From assembly GCF_004027225.2 (NCBI RefSeq), contig NC_044284.2, positions 11,512,501 through 11,576,500 of the forward strand: a DNA stretch of 64,000 nt, in the 5' to 3' direction. The translations under genes and the position numbers were made by a program. This DNA is from Strigops habroptila. Lineage: Eukaryota; Chordata; Aves; Psittaciformes; Psittacidae. Shown piece after piece: positions 25,970 to 36,589 of this stretch. Under the pieces are notes generated by a model, which saw only the letters and a list, made by a program, of their open reading frames with translations, did no database searches and was not told where the DNA came from. How positions within the stretch are numbered: position 1 is the first letter of the stretch; each line of letters starts with the position of its first letter.

Positions 25970-27937
25970 TCACTCGTAGCTTTTCCTTCCAGCACCATTC
26001 ACTGGAGGTGCTCAGCCATGCCTGTCCTGGCAGCACTTTTCACATAAAAACTGACCTAAAATCAAAGAAGTTTAAACAAAAGGGTTAAATAGCTTCCTTC
26101 TCTATTCAAACAGAAAGCAATTAATTCTGGGCTTAGGAAAGCATTGTTTTGCTTGAACTCCTACCAAAATATCTTTGAATTGTTGTGTTTTGCTTTGACC
26201 TCCTTCTCAAGCACCCTTCAAACACGGCTCCCACTGCACATCACTGTCTGCACATCGCTGCCGGTCCAGCGCTCTGTTCGCAGGTCGCTAAAACCTGCTC
26301 CTCTTGCATATCACTTGCAAGGTCTCGTTTCTTCCATTTGCTTCTATTGCCCTCTGCTGGGGACTGTCAAAGGGAAAGCTGATGCCCTGGGCAGTGCCTT
26401 CTCCTCGCCTCCCTTTGCAGCTTTAGGAGAGCTGCAGAGCCGCAGGCTGGGGTGACAGAGCCTCCCCGCAGCAACAATCCCTGGCCACCACTCACTTGTC
26501 CCAGAGAGGCCCATGGCACTGCATGTGGGACATGGCCAGCCTGGGGCATGGCCAGCACATCTGGCCTGAGGTCATCCCTGACAGTGAGCAGAAACCGGAG
26601 GGGTCTCCAGGACATTGCATATGGGTACACAGACATGTGTAAGATACAAAGCAGCTTGGCTCTGCTGTTGCACCTACTTGTGCACAGCTCAAAAGGTCTG
26701 TGCACCCAAAGCTGGGCCAGGCTTTACTCGGAAGCTAAAAGCAGGATGGACAGAGGCAGTCTTGAGCATCACCTCCTGAAATGCTTTGTTCTGTGCAACC
26801 TGTGCATTTCATCTGCTGTCAATAGGGGATGAGTATGGTGGTTCACACGTAAAAGAGGTTGTCTAGAAGGGCCACACTGGCAAAACCAAAGTATGTGCTG
26901 TAAGCGCTAGTGAGGACTTCCAGAGACTGCCCAGGTGTGGTCTAAGGCAGTGGCTGAACCTACAGGGTCTTTGGTTTTACCAAGGAGACAGTGGGAAATA
27001 CAGGATCCAAAGCAGCAAGACTCTAAGGGAACCAAATGGCAGTGAAGTGTTGCCCTGAAAGGACACTACTGGCTCTCATTCATTAATGACTTTGCTAGCA
27101 GAAGGAAGTTGCTGATGCCTCAAGACTGAAGAGCATCACAGCAACACCAAGAGAAGACCCACAACTGGGAGCATCACTGCTGGAAAGCCTGGGAGAGAAG
27201 GAGCAATGAGATGGTCCTGTCACACTCACCATGGTGAGAGCTCTGGCCAAGCTGCTGCTGGAGCTCACACTGTTAAGGCCTGGGAGCAATTTGGGAGGGT
27301 GCAAAGCTGAGCACAAGTGTCCCACCGGGGCCGTGCAGCAATCTCTCCCAGCCCAGGCAGAAACCCAAAGATGTGCTGTTCCATCACAGAGATAACCATG
27401 CCCCACGCTGGGCCACCACCAGCCAGCTCAGAAAAGGAACAAATTGGTGGTATTCAGAGGAATATTCTTCATTTCCAAGCATATCATTTCTGTCCTTTGG
27501 CAAAAAGCCCTCCCCGCCCAGCCCAGCTTTTTAGAAGCTTTTGCATTTCATCAGGCTGAATTCAAGGCAGAGAAAAGGAGGGAAGAAAGTGGAGACCATT
27601 TTCCTTCAAGAACTAGATGGATTTCAGCAGCAGAGAGGTGCTGCAGAGATAGATAGAGGCTCTCCCTTGTGACACAGGGAACAGCATGGGTCTGCACCCA
27701 GAGCTGGAGGAAAGGAATGGGCCAAGGAGCAGGAGAGAGCCCTCATACAGGGCACCCTGGGGTCCTCTGGGATGATCAGCTTGGAGGGGGGCAGTCTTTC
27801 CTCCCTCTAAGTGGTACCACCTCCCAGTGTCCCCCAGTCTCACCCTCCCCGGCAGCTGGAGAAGTCTGAAGAAGAGTGGCAAAGGGAGGAAAAGAGGTAA
27901 AAATAGCAGCTGGTCTTGGGGCACCAAGGGGATGGAA
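25970..27937. other. Gene-free DNA
   Basis: Moderately GC-rich sequence. Open frames on both strands but no splice-consistent or family-matching exon. No repeat recognised between the CR1 copies at either end. Confidence 0.6.
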
Positions 27938-28140
27938 ATCATAGAATAGTTTGGGTTGGAAGGAACCTTCAAAGCTCATCTAGTCCAACCCCCCTGCAAT
28001 GAGCAGAAACATCTTCATCTAGATCAGGTTACCCAGAACCACATGCAGCCTGGCCTTGAATATCTCCAGGGGTGGCGCATCTACCACCTCCTGTGCCAGG
28101 ATTTTACCACCTTCGTTGCAATGAAGGTGTCTTCAAGATG
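27938..28140 (-). mobile_element. CR1 LINE 3' fragment
   Basis: AATCATAGAATAGTTTGGGT, then GGAAGGAACCTTCAAAGCTC and ATCTAGTCCAACCCCCCTGC, in reverse complement of the LINE. It carries the subfamily text with GCAGAAACATCTTCATCTAG. Confidence 0.9.
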
Positions 28141-28229
28141 TCCCTTGGTCCCAGCCAGCGATCAGTCAGGCTGCGGAGGGGACATCTCCGCTTCCAGAAG
28201 TCCTTACACAACCACCAGATTACGGATGA

Positions 28230-28345
28230 CAGAGGAGAGGAATGCGTCATACCAATTAATTCCCAAAGTGTAATTAACATCTGGGCCAGCTCTGTGTGAT
28301 CCCCAGCCGCTAATGAAGCATAGCACTGCTTAATTCCTGCTATGC
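28230..28345. promoter_or_regulatory. Candidate conserved non-coding element
   Basis: Contains ACCAATTAATTCCC, TGTAATTAACATC, CGCTAATGAAGC and CTGCTTAATTCC within 110 bp: four homeodomain-type cores in otherwise non-repetitive DNA directly beside a CR1 copy. Confidence 0.35.
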
Positions 28346-30894
28346 CGCACCATCTTCTGATTAAATCCAGGAGTAGGTTCCATCACATTTCCCTTAAAGG
28401 GAAAAAGGGGAAGAGAGAGAAATGGAGCAGGATTTGTCTCAATGAAATATGATAGATTAGAGTTTGCTGGATAAAGAAAGTAGGAATGGGGGGAGGGCAG
28501 GAAATGTGAAATTTTGTAGGTGCATACGGGCATCTGTATATTCTCTCTCACAATGACCTCCTTACACCCCATCCATCAGCCTGGGGTTGGCTTATTCTAA
28601 CTAGCGGAGTCTTTTCTCGTGTCTAACAGGCCCATCAGACACAATCTGCATGCCAATTACCAGAGCAGACCCCCTGATACTGAGGAATGGAAATTAGCTG
28701 TCAAGCAAGAAACGGCATCAGCAGGCTGGGTTTGGATTGCCTGCGCTCCCCGCTCGCATCCATATGTGCTCTGCTCCGCATGCAGCCGTGAAGAGGGAGC
28801 CCCCGAAGGAAAAAGTAATCTAGAATAATAATAAAATAAGGCAAAAAAATGATAATAAAAACCCCACCACCAAACTAGCATATTTTATTGTTATTTGTGT
28901 TGGTTGCCAGCGTCCAGGGCACAATGCAAAATTCACCAGAGGGCAAGAGCCTGACAGAGGAGGAAGGCGGGGGAAAAGAGTTGGGATAATTGTGTTTTTG
29001 CAGTGGGTAGATCAAGCAATGTAAGGGAAGGACGCAGGGAGGAAATGTTGGTGTAAAGGCTCCGGGGTGGACGTAGACCAGTAGCCACAGGCTGTAGCAC
29101 CTCAAACCTGTCCACTGCAGCCCCAGCACCTGCTGCAAGGGGGAACAAATCCCACTACAGGATGGTGAAGTACAGCATCCAGGCAGACATGCCCCAAAAT
29201 CAGGGTGCGAGACGGCTGGAAATGCGCTGGCCAGAGTATGCCTACCTGCAGAAGATTTTCCTTCCCAAACAGGGACAGCAACAGACTCCCCACAGAAATT
29301 GGTGGCCAGGCCGTGCTCAAGCTGGTGCTTTGCACAGGCAGGAGGCAGCAGCTCTTGGAGAGCTTTGCCAGGAGCCAGGGGAAAAAGGAGAGCTGGAGCT
29401 AATGCTGGCAGGGTTGTTTGGTCCTGCAGAAATATTTTGGGGGATGCACCGAGACACAACCATAATGCCAAATCGTCTGCATCCTGCTGACCCATGATGG
29501 AGAGGTGATAGAGGAGAAAGGTAAGGTGGGACAGAAGCTGATCTCGAGGATGCATCGCCCCTTGAAGCACAGGGATGGAACAGGGCAGGGGGCTAAGGCT
29601 GGAGGATGAACTGCAGGGTCACGGCAGGAGAAGGAAGGCAGCTTTCTGCAGCCCACCTTTGTGCTGGGGAAGCCCCTCTTGGCAGCCCCTTCCCACTCCC
29701 TGCCAGCAGCAGCGTTCTCAGGGGGTCGCGGCACCACAACTTGACAAGCATCACTTAACCTGCTTCCCTGCTCCATAATAACCTCATACATCAACCACTA
29801 AGAGACCGCGGAGCATGGCTAGAAGGGCTCTACTTCTACATCCAGCGTCATTATCCCAAGGTCCTTTGGTTTGATATGCAAACAGGCTGCAGGTCCCCAG
29901 GGTACCCGGGAGGAGAGTGCCCTACACAGCAGAAATCAGTTATTCCTGCATGGGAGGCATGTGGCTACAGCATGGGCGCAGCCTGACATCTGACAGCACT
30001 GGGCAAAACTGGTGCTCCAGCTAGCTGCAAACTGGGCTGACTGGGAGCTCTCTGCATGTCTCAAATGCCCGGGGACCAATTTCACCCTTCCAGATCATTC
30101 AGCAACAACCTCCCATCTCAGGGCAGCTTTCAGCAGCACTCACCGTATCCATCCCCTCACAGCCCCTTCTTCCTCTTCCAGCTGCCCATCTTGATGTGGT
30201 GCTTTAGCCCCAGTTTAAGCAGCCAGACCCCTTGTCTCACACTTACAAGGGGCATCCTGTACCTGACACTCTGGGCTGCATCCCGAGCATCTGGCTGCTG
30301 CATCTGGCCCAGCATCCCCCATTGAGACTGCAGCAGTCTCCCTCCTTCCTGCTCTGGGATCCCTGGCTCTCACACCTTCACTTTCCGCACAGTCCCACTG
30401 GCCCATGCATCACCAAAGGGACATGCTTCTCCAGCAACAGGACATCTGCTGCCTGCTCAGGCCCCCTGGGGAGGTCTCACTGCATGTTATGGATGCAAAC
30501 TTCACCCCTGCTCCGCAGCCATCAGCAGCCCCTTCTCCCAAGCCACAACAGAGCAGCAGCTCATCAAGCGGGGACTCCACAGTGTCATGGCAGGCTGAGC
30601 CAGCCACAGCCAGCACCAAAAACTGGAGGGATGAGTGGTCCTACTGCTCCACTGGGCTGTCCAAATGCTGGAGCACAAGCTCTGGCTTCAAGGATTGCTT
30701 TTCCCTGGAGAGGAGCAGCGGGATGGAGGGGATGGGATGGGGCCAGACTGGAGGAAAGAGATGACAGCAGAGACAGAGGCAGTTGTGTTTTGCTTAGAGA
30801 AGGCTCAGCTCCGTGCCACCTCCTCCGGAGCAGGATAACTCACACACAGACCCCAGGAATAAGCAGGCCAGGCTGAGCTGAGCAACTTAGTTGG
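28346..30894. other. Gene-free DNA downstream of CRYGS
   Basis: GC-rich in its second half, with overlapping long frames (up to 231 aa on minus at 28875-29570, 214 aa on plus at 30232-30876) that show no recognisable domains. No repeat recognised. Confidence 0.6.
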
Positions 30895-30900
30895 TTTATT
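30895..30900 (-). terminator. CRYGS: Poly(A) signal of CRYGS (AATAAA)
   Basis: The minus strand reads AATAAA starting 20 nt after the CRYGS stop codon, implying a 3' UTR of only about 35-45 nt, as is usual for highly expressed gamma-crystallin mRNAs. It is the first canonical hexamer downstream of the stop. Confidence 0.85.
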
Positions 30901-30919
30901 GAGTCAATGGGCTGGCTCC

Positions 30920-33900
30920 TCACTGGGTGATGCTGCGGAAGGACTGGACAGCGGGGCTGGCCGCTCCCCACTCCACAGGTTTGCGGTACTCCCCCTTGGG
31001 CAGCAGGTACTGCCTGCCCCGGTAGTTGGGATGCTCATAGAAAACCCAGACGCCCTCCAGCACTCTGCAGGCGTGCACCTCGCGCATGTGCCACTCTTCC
31101 ATGACTGAAGGGCAGTCTTCGGTGGTTTCAAACATCTGCCCACCAAAATCTCCCTTCTCGAATACCTGGATGTGGCCCCGGCCTCCACTTGGCTAGAGGA
31201 AAAGGAGAGAAAATGGCAGAGTGCTGGAGAGGGGCACCCACGCATCTCTGACAGATGACAGAACCTGGCTCCAGCAGATGAGAGCAGAGCTCAGGTACGG
31301 TCAGACTCAGATCAGGTACAAACCACCTCCCAGTACACCAGGACAGGACTGAACAGCTCCCCAAAAGCACAGTGGGGAGGCAGTCAGGGTAACTCTTGCT
31401 TGGGCATCATGTGCAAAAGCGGCACAAAATGAAGGCACAGAATGAAGGCACCATGCTGGAGCTGCGCAGTTTCAGCTCAAACCCCCACCACAGCCCCACT
31501 TTCGCAGGGAGTAAGGCTGCAGGGAAGGATAAGGCCAAGTCAGCAAGTGCTAGGCTCTCTATCCCAGGCAGCCTGCTTGTCCCACCGCTGGCCTGAGCCC
31601 TTCAGCCACTCCACGTGAGCATCAGGAGAGCCGGACCCCCTGCACTCCCTGCTCCTCCAGGCAAGGAGGAGTTTAATGAGCTGGTGACCCCAGCTGGGTT
31701 GTATTACAGGCGCACACAGCGTGGGTATTTTCCACTGTGATTTGAAGCACTGCGTTGCCTGAAGGCACTGCGGCACGTTTAATCTTCAGCTGCCTGGACA
31801 CCGTCTTCCCCCACCTCCCCCATTGGCTCTCATTGCCAGCCCCAGCCGAGCTCTGCAGGGTCTCCTCACTGCCACTGGGATGCTCTGACTCAATGCCTGC
31901 AAGCAGCAGGTCCCTGTGCACCATCCCCAAGCTCAGGAGGGGAAGCCAGGCACCAGGTAGACATGCAGGATAAGACCTCCACATTTCATCCTGATGGAGG
32001 AAGCTTTGTTGCTGTTACATCTCCGACATGTTTTGGTTCCATCTCTTATTGCCAGGTCTGTGTTCTGAACTGGCTGGAAACTCTCCATGCCCTGTGCAAA
32101 GGGATTTAGACCTAGCTCAAACCCAGAACAGGCTCCAGACATAAAAGCAAAACCCTTTCTCAGCTGTGAGACCCACTCCATGCAATGGGAATCCATGGCT
32201 GTGCTACTCAAGTCAGCAATGCACAGATCACCAATGTCTGCCCGCTGCTGGCAAAAACACAGCAGCAGCGCTCAACATCTCAATCCACACTCCATTTACA
32301 TTCCCATCCCTGCCCATTTTAAAGTGTGCTTCTCCCTTTAGGCTCCCCAAGGGTTCCTTTCTCCCCACCAGTCCTTCCACCGAGTGTAAACACTGTGGGA
32401 TGGGATAAACCTACATTTATCCTATCTCCTGCTGGTGGAAGGATGGGTGCTGCCAGAGGCTGCAGAAGCATCTCCCCATCATCAGTTAGAAGGGGATGAG
32501 CACAGTTCCTGCAGCAGGGACACACGCGTTGCCCTGTGCTCTCCTAATACCAGATGTCACAGGGCTGCTTCAAGCATGCCTACGGAACACTTCAGGCACT
32601 CACAGCCCTGGTCACTCCAGGTCTGCTACTGGGGCTGTTGTCTCCATGCCCAGAGATGCTTGCTGATACAGAGAGTTGGTTCCCTGTATTAGAAGGGAGC
32701 CCTGCCTTGCTACAGAGGAAAATAAACTGCCCCTCATTCCAAGTGCTCCTGTAAAATCTACATCCCACTATTACAAGCCTTGCATCCACCGTCAGATTTG
32801 GATCGGCTGGGGGGAAAGTAAGAGGCAAACCTCAGAGTGACCTGCCTGGACACTGAAGTCCCTAGAGGAACAAATAGTTTTATCTATACTGCTGTTCCTA
32901 TGGAAACTCAACTACAAAGCATTCAAAGCGATCTTCTTTTTCACATTGTAGTCAAGAGTGGAAGATACTTACCTTCTTCACTCCATCTTGCCATTCCCGG
33001 AGCAGGACTGCAGGACAAACCCCCTATAGCCATCCTTCCCAAGGGAGCACCCACAAGCGTGCTGAAACCTTTTAATGATAGGTGTGTAAATTAAGATGTC
33101 CCTTGAGAAGAAGTCACACTTACTATCTGGATGGCTTTGCAGGAGCCAAGGCGGTCATTCAGGCCCATCCAGTGCTGGCAGTCAGGATACTCCCCATGCG
33201 TCAGAACATACATGTTCCCAGAAAAGCTGGGCCTTTCATAGGCCACCCAAGCACCTCCATCCACACGGATGGAGTTGCAGCGGCTCAGGTAGGTGTGAAA
33301 ATCAGGGCAGTCACCATCACACTCATAGGAACGGCCTAGGAAATTCTTGTCTTCATAGAAGGTGACCTGAAACACAAGCAGAGGAAGGAAAGCAAGGAGG
33401 TTCCTCGTCCTCCAGCACATGCCTGTGGCCATGTTTTAGCTGCATCACAGCATGAAATGTCTGAAAACAGAGCCCAAATGTCAAAAAATCATGGAGCCCA
33501 AGGTTTGAGCAGGATCAACTGCATCCCAGCTAACCCTGGCAGCCGATTCACCAGTCTGCCATCCATGTCTTGCCCTTCCCAGCACCTAGTTCTGTCCCAG
33601 TCCAACCCAAAACTCCCTCGGTGGAGTCCCAAACAGCTGCAAAACACTATTAACACATTTCCCTCCCACCTTGTCTAGATCAGTAGGTACTAAATTGTGG
33701 TCAAGGGAGCCATAAGCAGGCAATGAACTGTGCAACCCACCCCCATGTCTCTCCCTCCCAAGCAAGCTTTCCCCATCTTCGGTGCAATGGAGAGTTGGGA
33801 GACCACTATCCTCTTTCCAGCAAGTGAATAAAGGTTGTAAAAGGTGTGCACTAAAATGTCCAACTCCTATGTTCCCACACTAACTATGCTGATAAGCCCT

Positions 33901-36440
33901 TGCCAGCCACAGCCCTGCTGTTGTTTTACAGATCCTGCTTCTGGACCTTTGTCCCTAAAGGTATATCCTGAAAAATCGCCAGCATGAGCCCAGAGGCAGC
34001 ACTGAAAGCCCAGCTCACTGAGGTTTGACAGCTACTCATTGCCTGTAACCCTCTTCTTGCAGCCAGTGGTCAAGGAAGTCACAGCATCTCCTCCTCTTCA
34101 ATCTCACTCCCCAAGCTCTGCAGTCCCACTGCTGTCTGAGCAGTGAGGGTCCAGCAGGGTCGATGATGAACTCTGCCCAATGTCTGTAAGACCACAGGCC
34201 TGGTCTCCATGCAGGCAGTGCCCTGTCCGGGCAGAGGGATGCCTCGTCAAGCAATTGGCAGTGGCAAAGGAATGGGTCTCCATCAGCTCTGGTCCTGGAT
34301 TTGCATGAGGTGCCTTGATGTTGTGGCTGGCATCCAGCAGAACCGGCTCCTCTTGCAATGCCCTATCCCAGCAACTGTGCATGAAGTTGGTTAAGTTGGC
34401 CTTTAATTTTGTAACAGAAAAGCTCATTTGATGTTCCTTCCCCACCCACCTTAACACAACTGAACTTTGTATTTTCCCTATACTTACAAAGCCACAAAGT
34501 GAAAAAAATCAGAGAGAATATTAAGGGTATGGCCATTCCCACAGAACAGTGGGAACAGAACACCGAAAGTGTTGTTCTTTGTTTTATTTCTAGACCATTT
34601 ATAGGAAGACTTAAGGAGAGGGCTCCTGCCCACCCATTCTCCACCACAGCCCTTTGCACACACCCTCAGTTCATTTCAGACCTTCACACTCGGCACTTCT
34701 CAGCTTTCCCCCAGCGATCCAGGCTCAAGCAGACCCGACTGACGCTTCTCACCCGCAGGATAATGACAGGTGAATTACAGATTTCAATTCCAGATTCGTC
34801 CCTTCATTTCAGTCGCATCTTACTCCAACACAAATCACCTTCCTTCAGGAAAGCCATCAAGTTTCTCTGCTTACAGTGCTAACCTGTTAACCACTCACTG
34901 CCCAAACTTGCTTTTTTGGGGCTTACCTGGCAGATAACAGATTTGCCATAACAGATCTTCCTTATAGGACTGTAAAACTCTTACTCCTTTGGCCACCCCA
35001 TAGCAGCTCTGTTAGAAGAAAACTCATAAACAATAACTAGTAGTGCCCTCTAAGCAAGCAGCATGGAGGCAGTGACCCCTTTCTAGAGCAGACTACTCGC
35101 TCAGGTTGTGAAAAAGTGTTTCATTATCTCCTTTGCCCTCTTCTCCTTCCTGGAAGATGCTAGGTAAGAGCATGGTATAGAGAAAAGATGAGATTCACAC
35201 TCTTACACTGACTTAAGTCCTCTCGGACATTTTGCTGCACCACAGCAGCACATAATCAATGAATTCCCTGTAGCACACTCAGCAGGGACATGGCTTTCAG
35301 CAGGGGTAAAGGCAGTATGTGTTTAAGTCTCTTCAAGCAGAGAGGAGACTCCAGTATGAATCAGTTACAATTCCCCAGCACCTTCTTTATGCACGGGTAC
35401 ATAAAGACTGCACCACTGCAATCCGACAGCCAGCAGGTTAGAAGCAAGCAGCACACCCAGCCTCAGCTTCTAAAGACTCCTCATAAATGGCCAAATCACT
35501 TTGAGCCAAGATCACAGATGAAAGGAGCAGGGAAGCAGAGACTGACCCCAGATTTTCCATAGACATCAGCCAATGCCTACAAAACCACTCTGCTTCTGAG
35601 CTCTCTGCTACCTTGGGTCTTACAGTGTCTGCATGGTGAGGGAATTTACTGAAGGAATGTCACACGACAGCAACTCATACAATGGAAAGATGTACATCTG
35701 ACCACAACCTCTTAACTGATGTTTGACAGGAGAAACAGCAACTCATACAATGGAAAGATGTACATCTGACCACAACCTCTTAACTGATGTTTGACAGGAG
35801 AAACTGGCCACTAGCCAAAATTATTGCCCTCCTTTCCCAGCTGTTTATTCCTGCCTAGTCCCAACCTGCAACAAGGTCTGCGTGACCAAACAGCTCAGCT
35901 CTGCTAACTTCAAGGCTGAAGAGCACAGCGATAGAGCTGGATCCCCATCTGCTGCACACCCTTCCAGCTGAAGCTGGACTTTCTGATGTGCCTCCTTCTT
36001 CGGTTTAAATTCACCTCTGTTGAGTCCATCAAATCACAAGGCCAGTTGGCATCTCTCTGGGAATTGGCTTCAGTGCTGTGGTCATCACTCGGACGTCTTT
36101 GTGTCGCAGCACACCTTTTGCTCCATCATGGAAGGGGAATGTGGAGGGTACCCACCATGGACTCAGGTCCTCCCAAGGAAGCCTTCCACGAGACTCTGCT
36201 CTGCAAATGCAGCCTGTCAGGTTTGCTGCTGTGCCAGCAGCCTCCACCACTAATGTGTAAGGCATTGGGCCCTGGTGCATTTTTAAGTATCCCCTCACCA
36301 GTCATCATGTTCAACTCCATCCTCTCACAGAGCCACACCTAGAGAAGGCAACCAAGATCTGGGAAAAGACTAGGGAGGGCTCTTAGCCACAATCACAAAT
36401 AGGCTGCAAATAAACTTACCTTGGTTCCAGCACTGGACAT
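30920..36440 (-). CDS. CRYGS: Gamma-S crystallin (beta/gamma-crystallin lens protein), 3 coding exons, complete
   Basis: Structural, water-soluble protein of the lens fibre cell; it gives refractive index and transparency and has no enzymatic role. Coding exons on the minus strand: 36420-36440 (7 codons), 33124-33366 (81 codons) and 30920-31192 (90 codons plus stop). All junctions are phase 0 with GT donors (GTAAGT after exons 1 and 2) and AG acceptors. The joined protein is 178 aa, the same as human gamma-S. Exon 2 encodes the N-terminal pair of Greek keys and exon 3 the C-terminal pair, the standard gamma-crystallin architecture. The four core tryptophans are present (W47, W73, W137, W163). 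An extra Trp occurs at 122, where human has Phe. The N-terminal C-x-C-x-C cluster of human gamma-S (23/25/27) is here C-x-G-x-C, and a cysteine appears at 70. The start is the only ATG in the short exon 1 that yields the family N-terminus. Human comparisons are from memory of the sequence. Identity is very secure. Confidence 0.97.
31193..33123 (-). other. CRYGS: CRYGS intron 2
   Basis: A 1.93-kb intron separating the N- and C-terminal two-Greek-key domains. Donor GTAAGT at 33123 and acceptor CTCTAG ending at 31193. No repeat family or reading frame of note was recognised inside it. Confidence 0.93.
33367..36419 (-). other. CRYGS: CRYGS intron 1
   Basis: A 3.05-kb phase-0 intron between the 7-codon first exon and exon 2; donor GTAAGT, acceptor TTTCAG. 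It contains a perfect 68-bp tandem duplication (35667-35804). Otherwise nothing was recognised. Confidence 0.93.
35667..35804. repeat. Perfect 68-bp tandem duplication in CRYGS intron 1
   Basis: The 68-nt block 35667-35734 is repeated without a mismatch at 35735-35802, and the match runs 2 nt further. Zero divergence over 68 bp of non-coding DNA indicates a very recent duplication, a polymorphic allele, or an assembly artefact. Confidence 0.95.
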
Positions 36441-36515
36441 TTTCCGTTCCAGGCAAGCTCCCTAGTGCTAGAGGAATGTCAGAAGCTGTCACAAACAGCC
36501 AGGATCTGAGGCCCC

Positions 36516-36524
36516 CTTTTTATA
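36516..36524 (-). promoter_or_regulatory. CRYGS: TATA box of CRYGS
   Basis: The minus strand reads TATAAAAAG, 76-84 nt upstream of the CRYGS ATG (36440). This implies transcription starting near 36490 and a 5' UTR of about 50 nt, typical of gamma-crystallin genes. The predicted start is inferred from TATA spacing, not observed. Confidence 0.85.
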
Positions 36525-36578
36525 ATGGGCTTGTTTTAAACGAGACAGCTGCTTTGTCATGAGAATAGGATCCAAAAA

Positions 36579-36588
36579 TTGAGTCAGT
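36579..36588. promoter_or_regulatory. AP-1/Maf-type (MARE-like) site upstream of CRYGS
   Basis: The plus strand carries TTGAGTCAGT, containing the TGAGTCAG core of a T-MARE/AP-1 element, about 55 bp upstream of the CRYGS TATA box. Lens crystallin promoters, including gamma-crystallins, are known targets of L-Maf/c-Maf bound with Sox proteins. A Sox/LEF-like ACAAAG lies between the two on the minus strand (36552-36557). Assignment is by motif and position only. Confidence 0.5.
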
Positions 36589-36589
36589 A

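Noticed and set aside
28875-29570. 231-aa open frame on the minus strand
   Set aside because: No family motif. Several overlapping frames on both strands are open, which is typical of GC-rich non-coding DNA.
30232-30876. 214-aa open frame on the plus strand just past CRYGS
   Set aside because: Pro/Ser/His-rich with no domain; ends next to the CRYGS poly(A) site; judged random.
1-30890. Exons of DGKG or ETV5, expected left of CRYGS by synteny
   Set aside because: No diacylglycerol kinase, EF-hand, C1 or ETS motif was seen in any frame. The interval is more likely the intergenic region upstream of DGKG.
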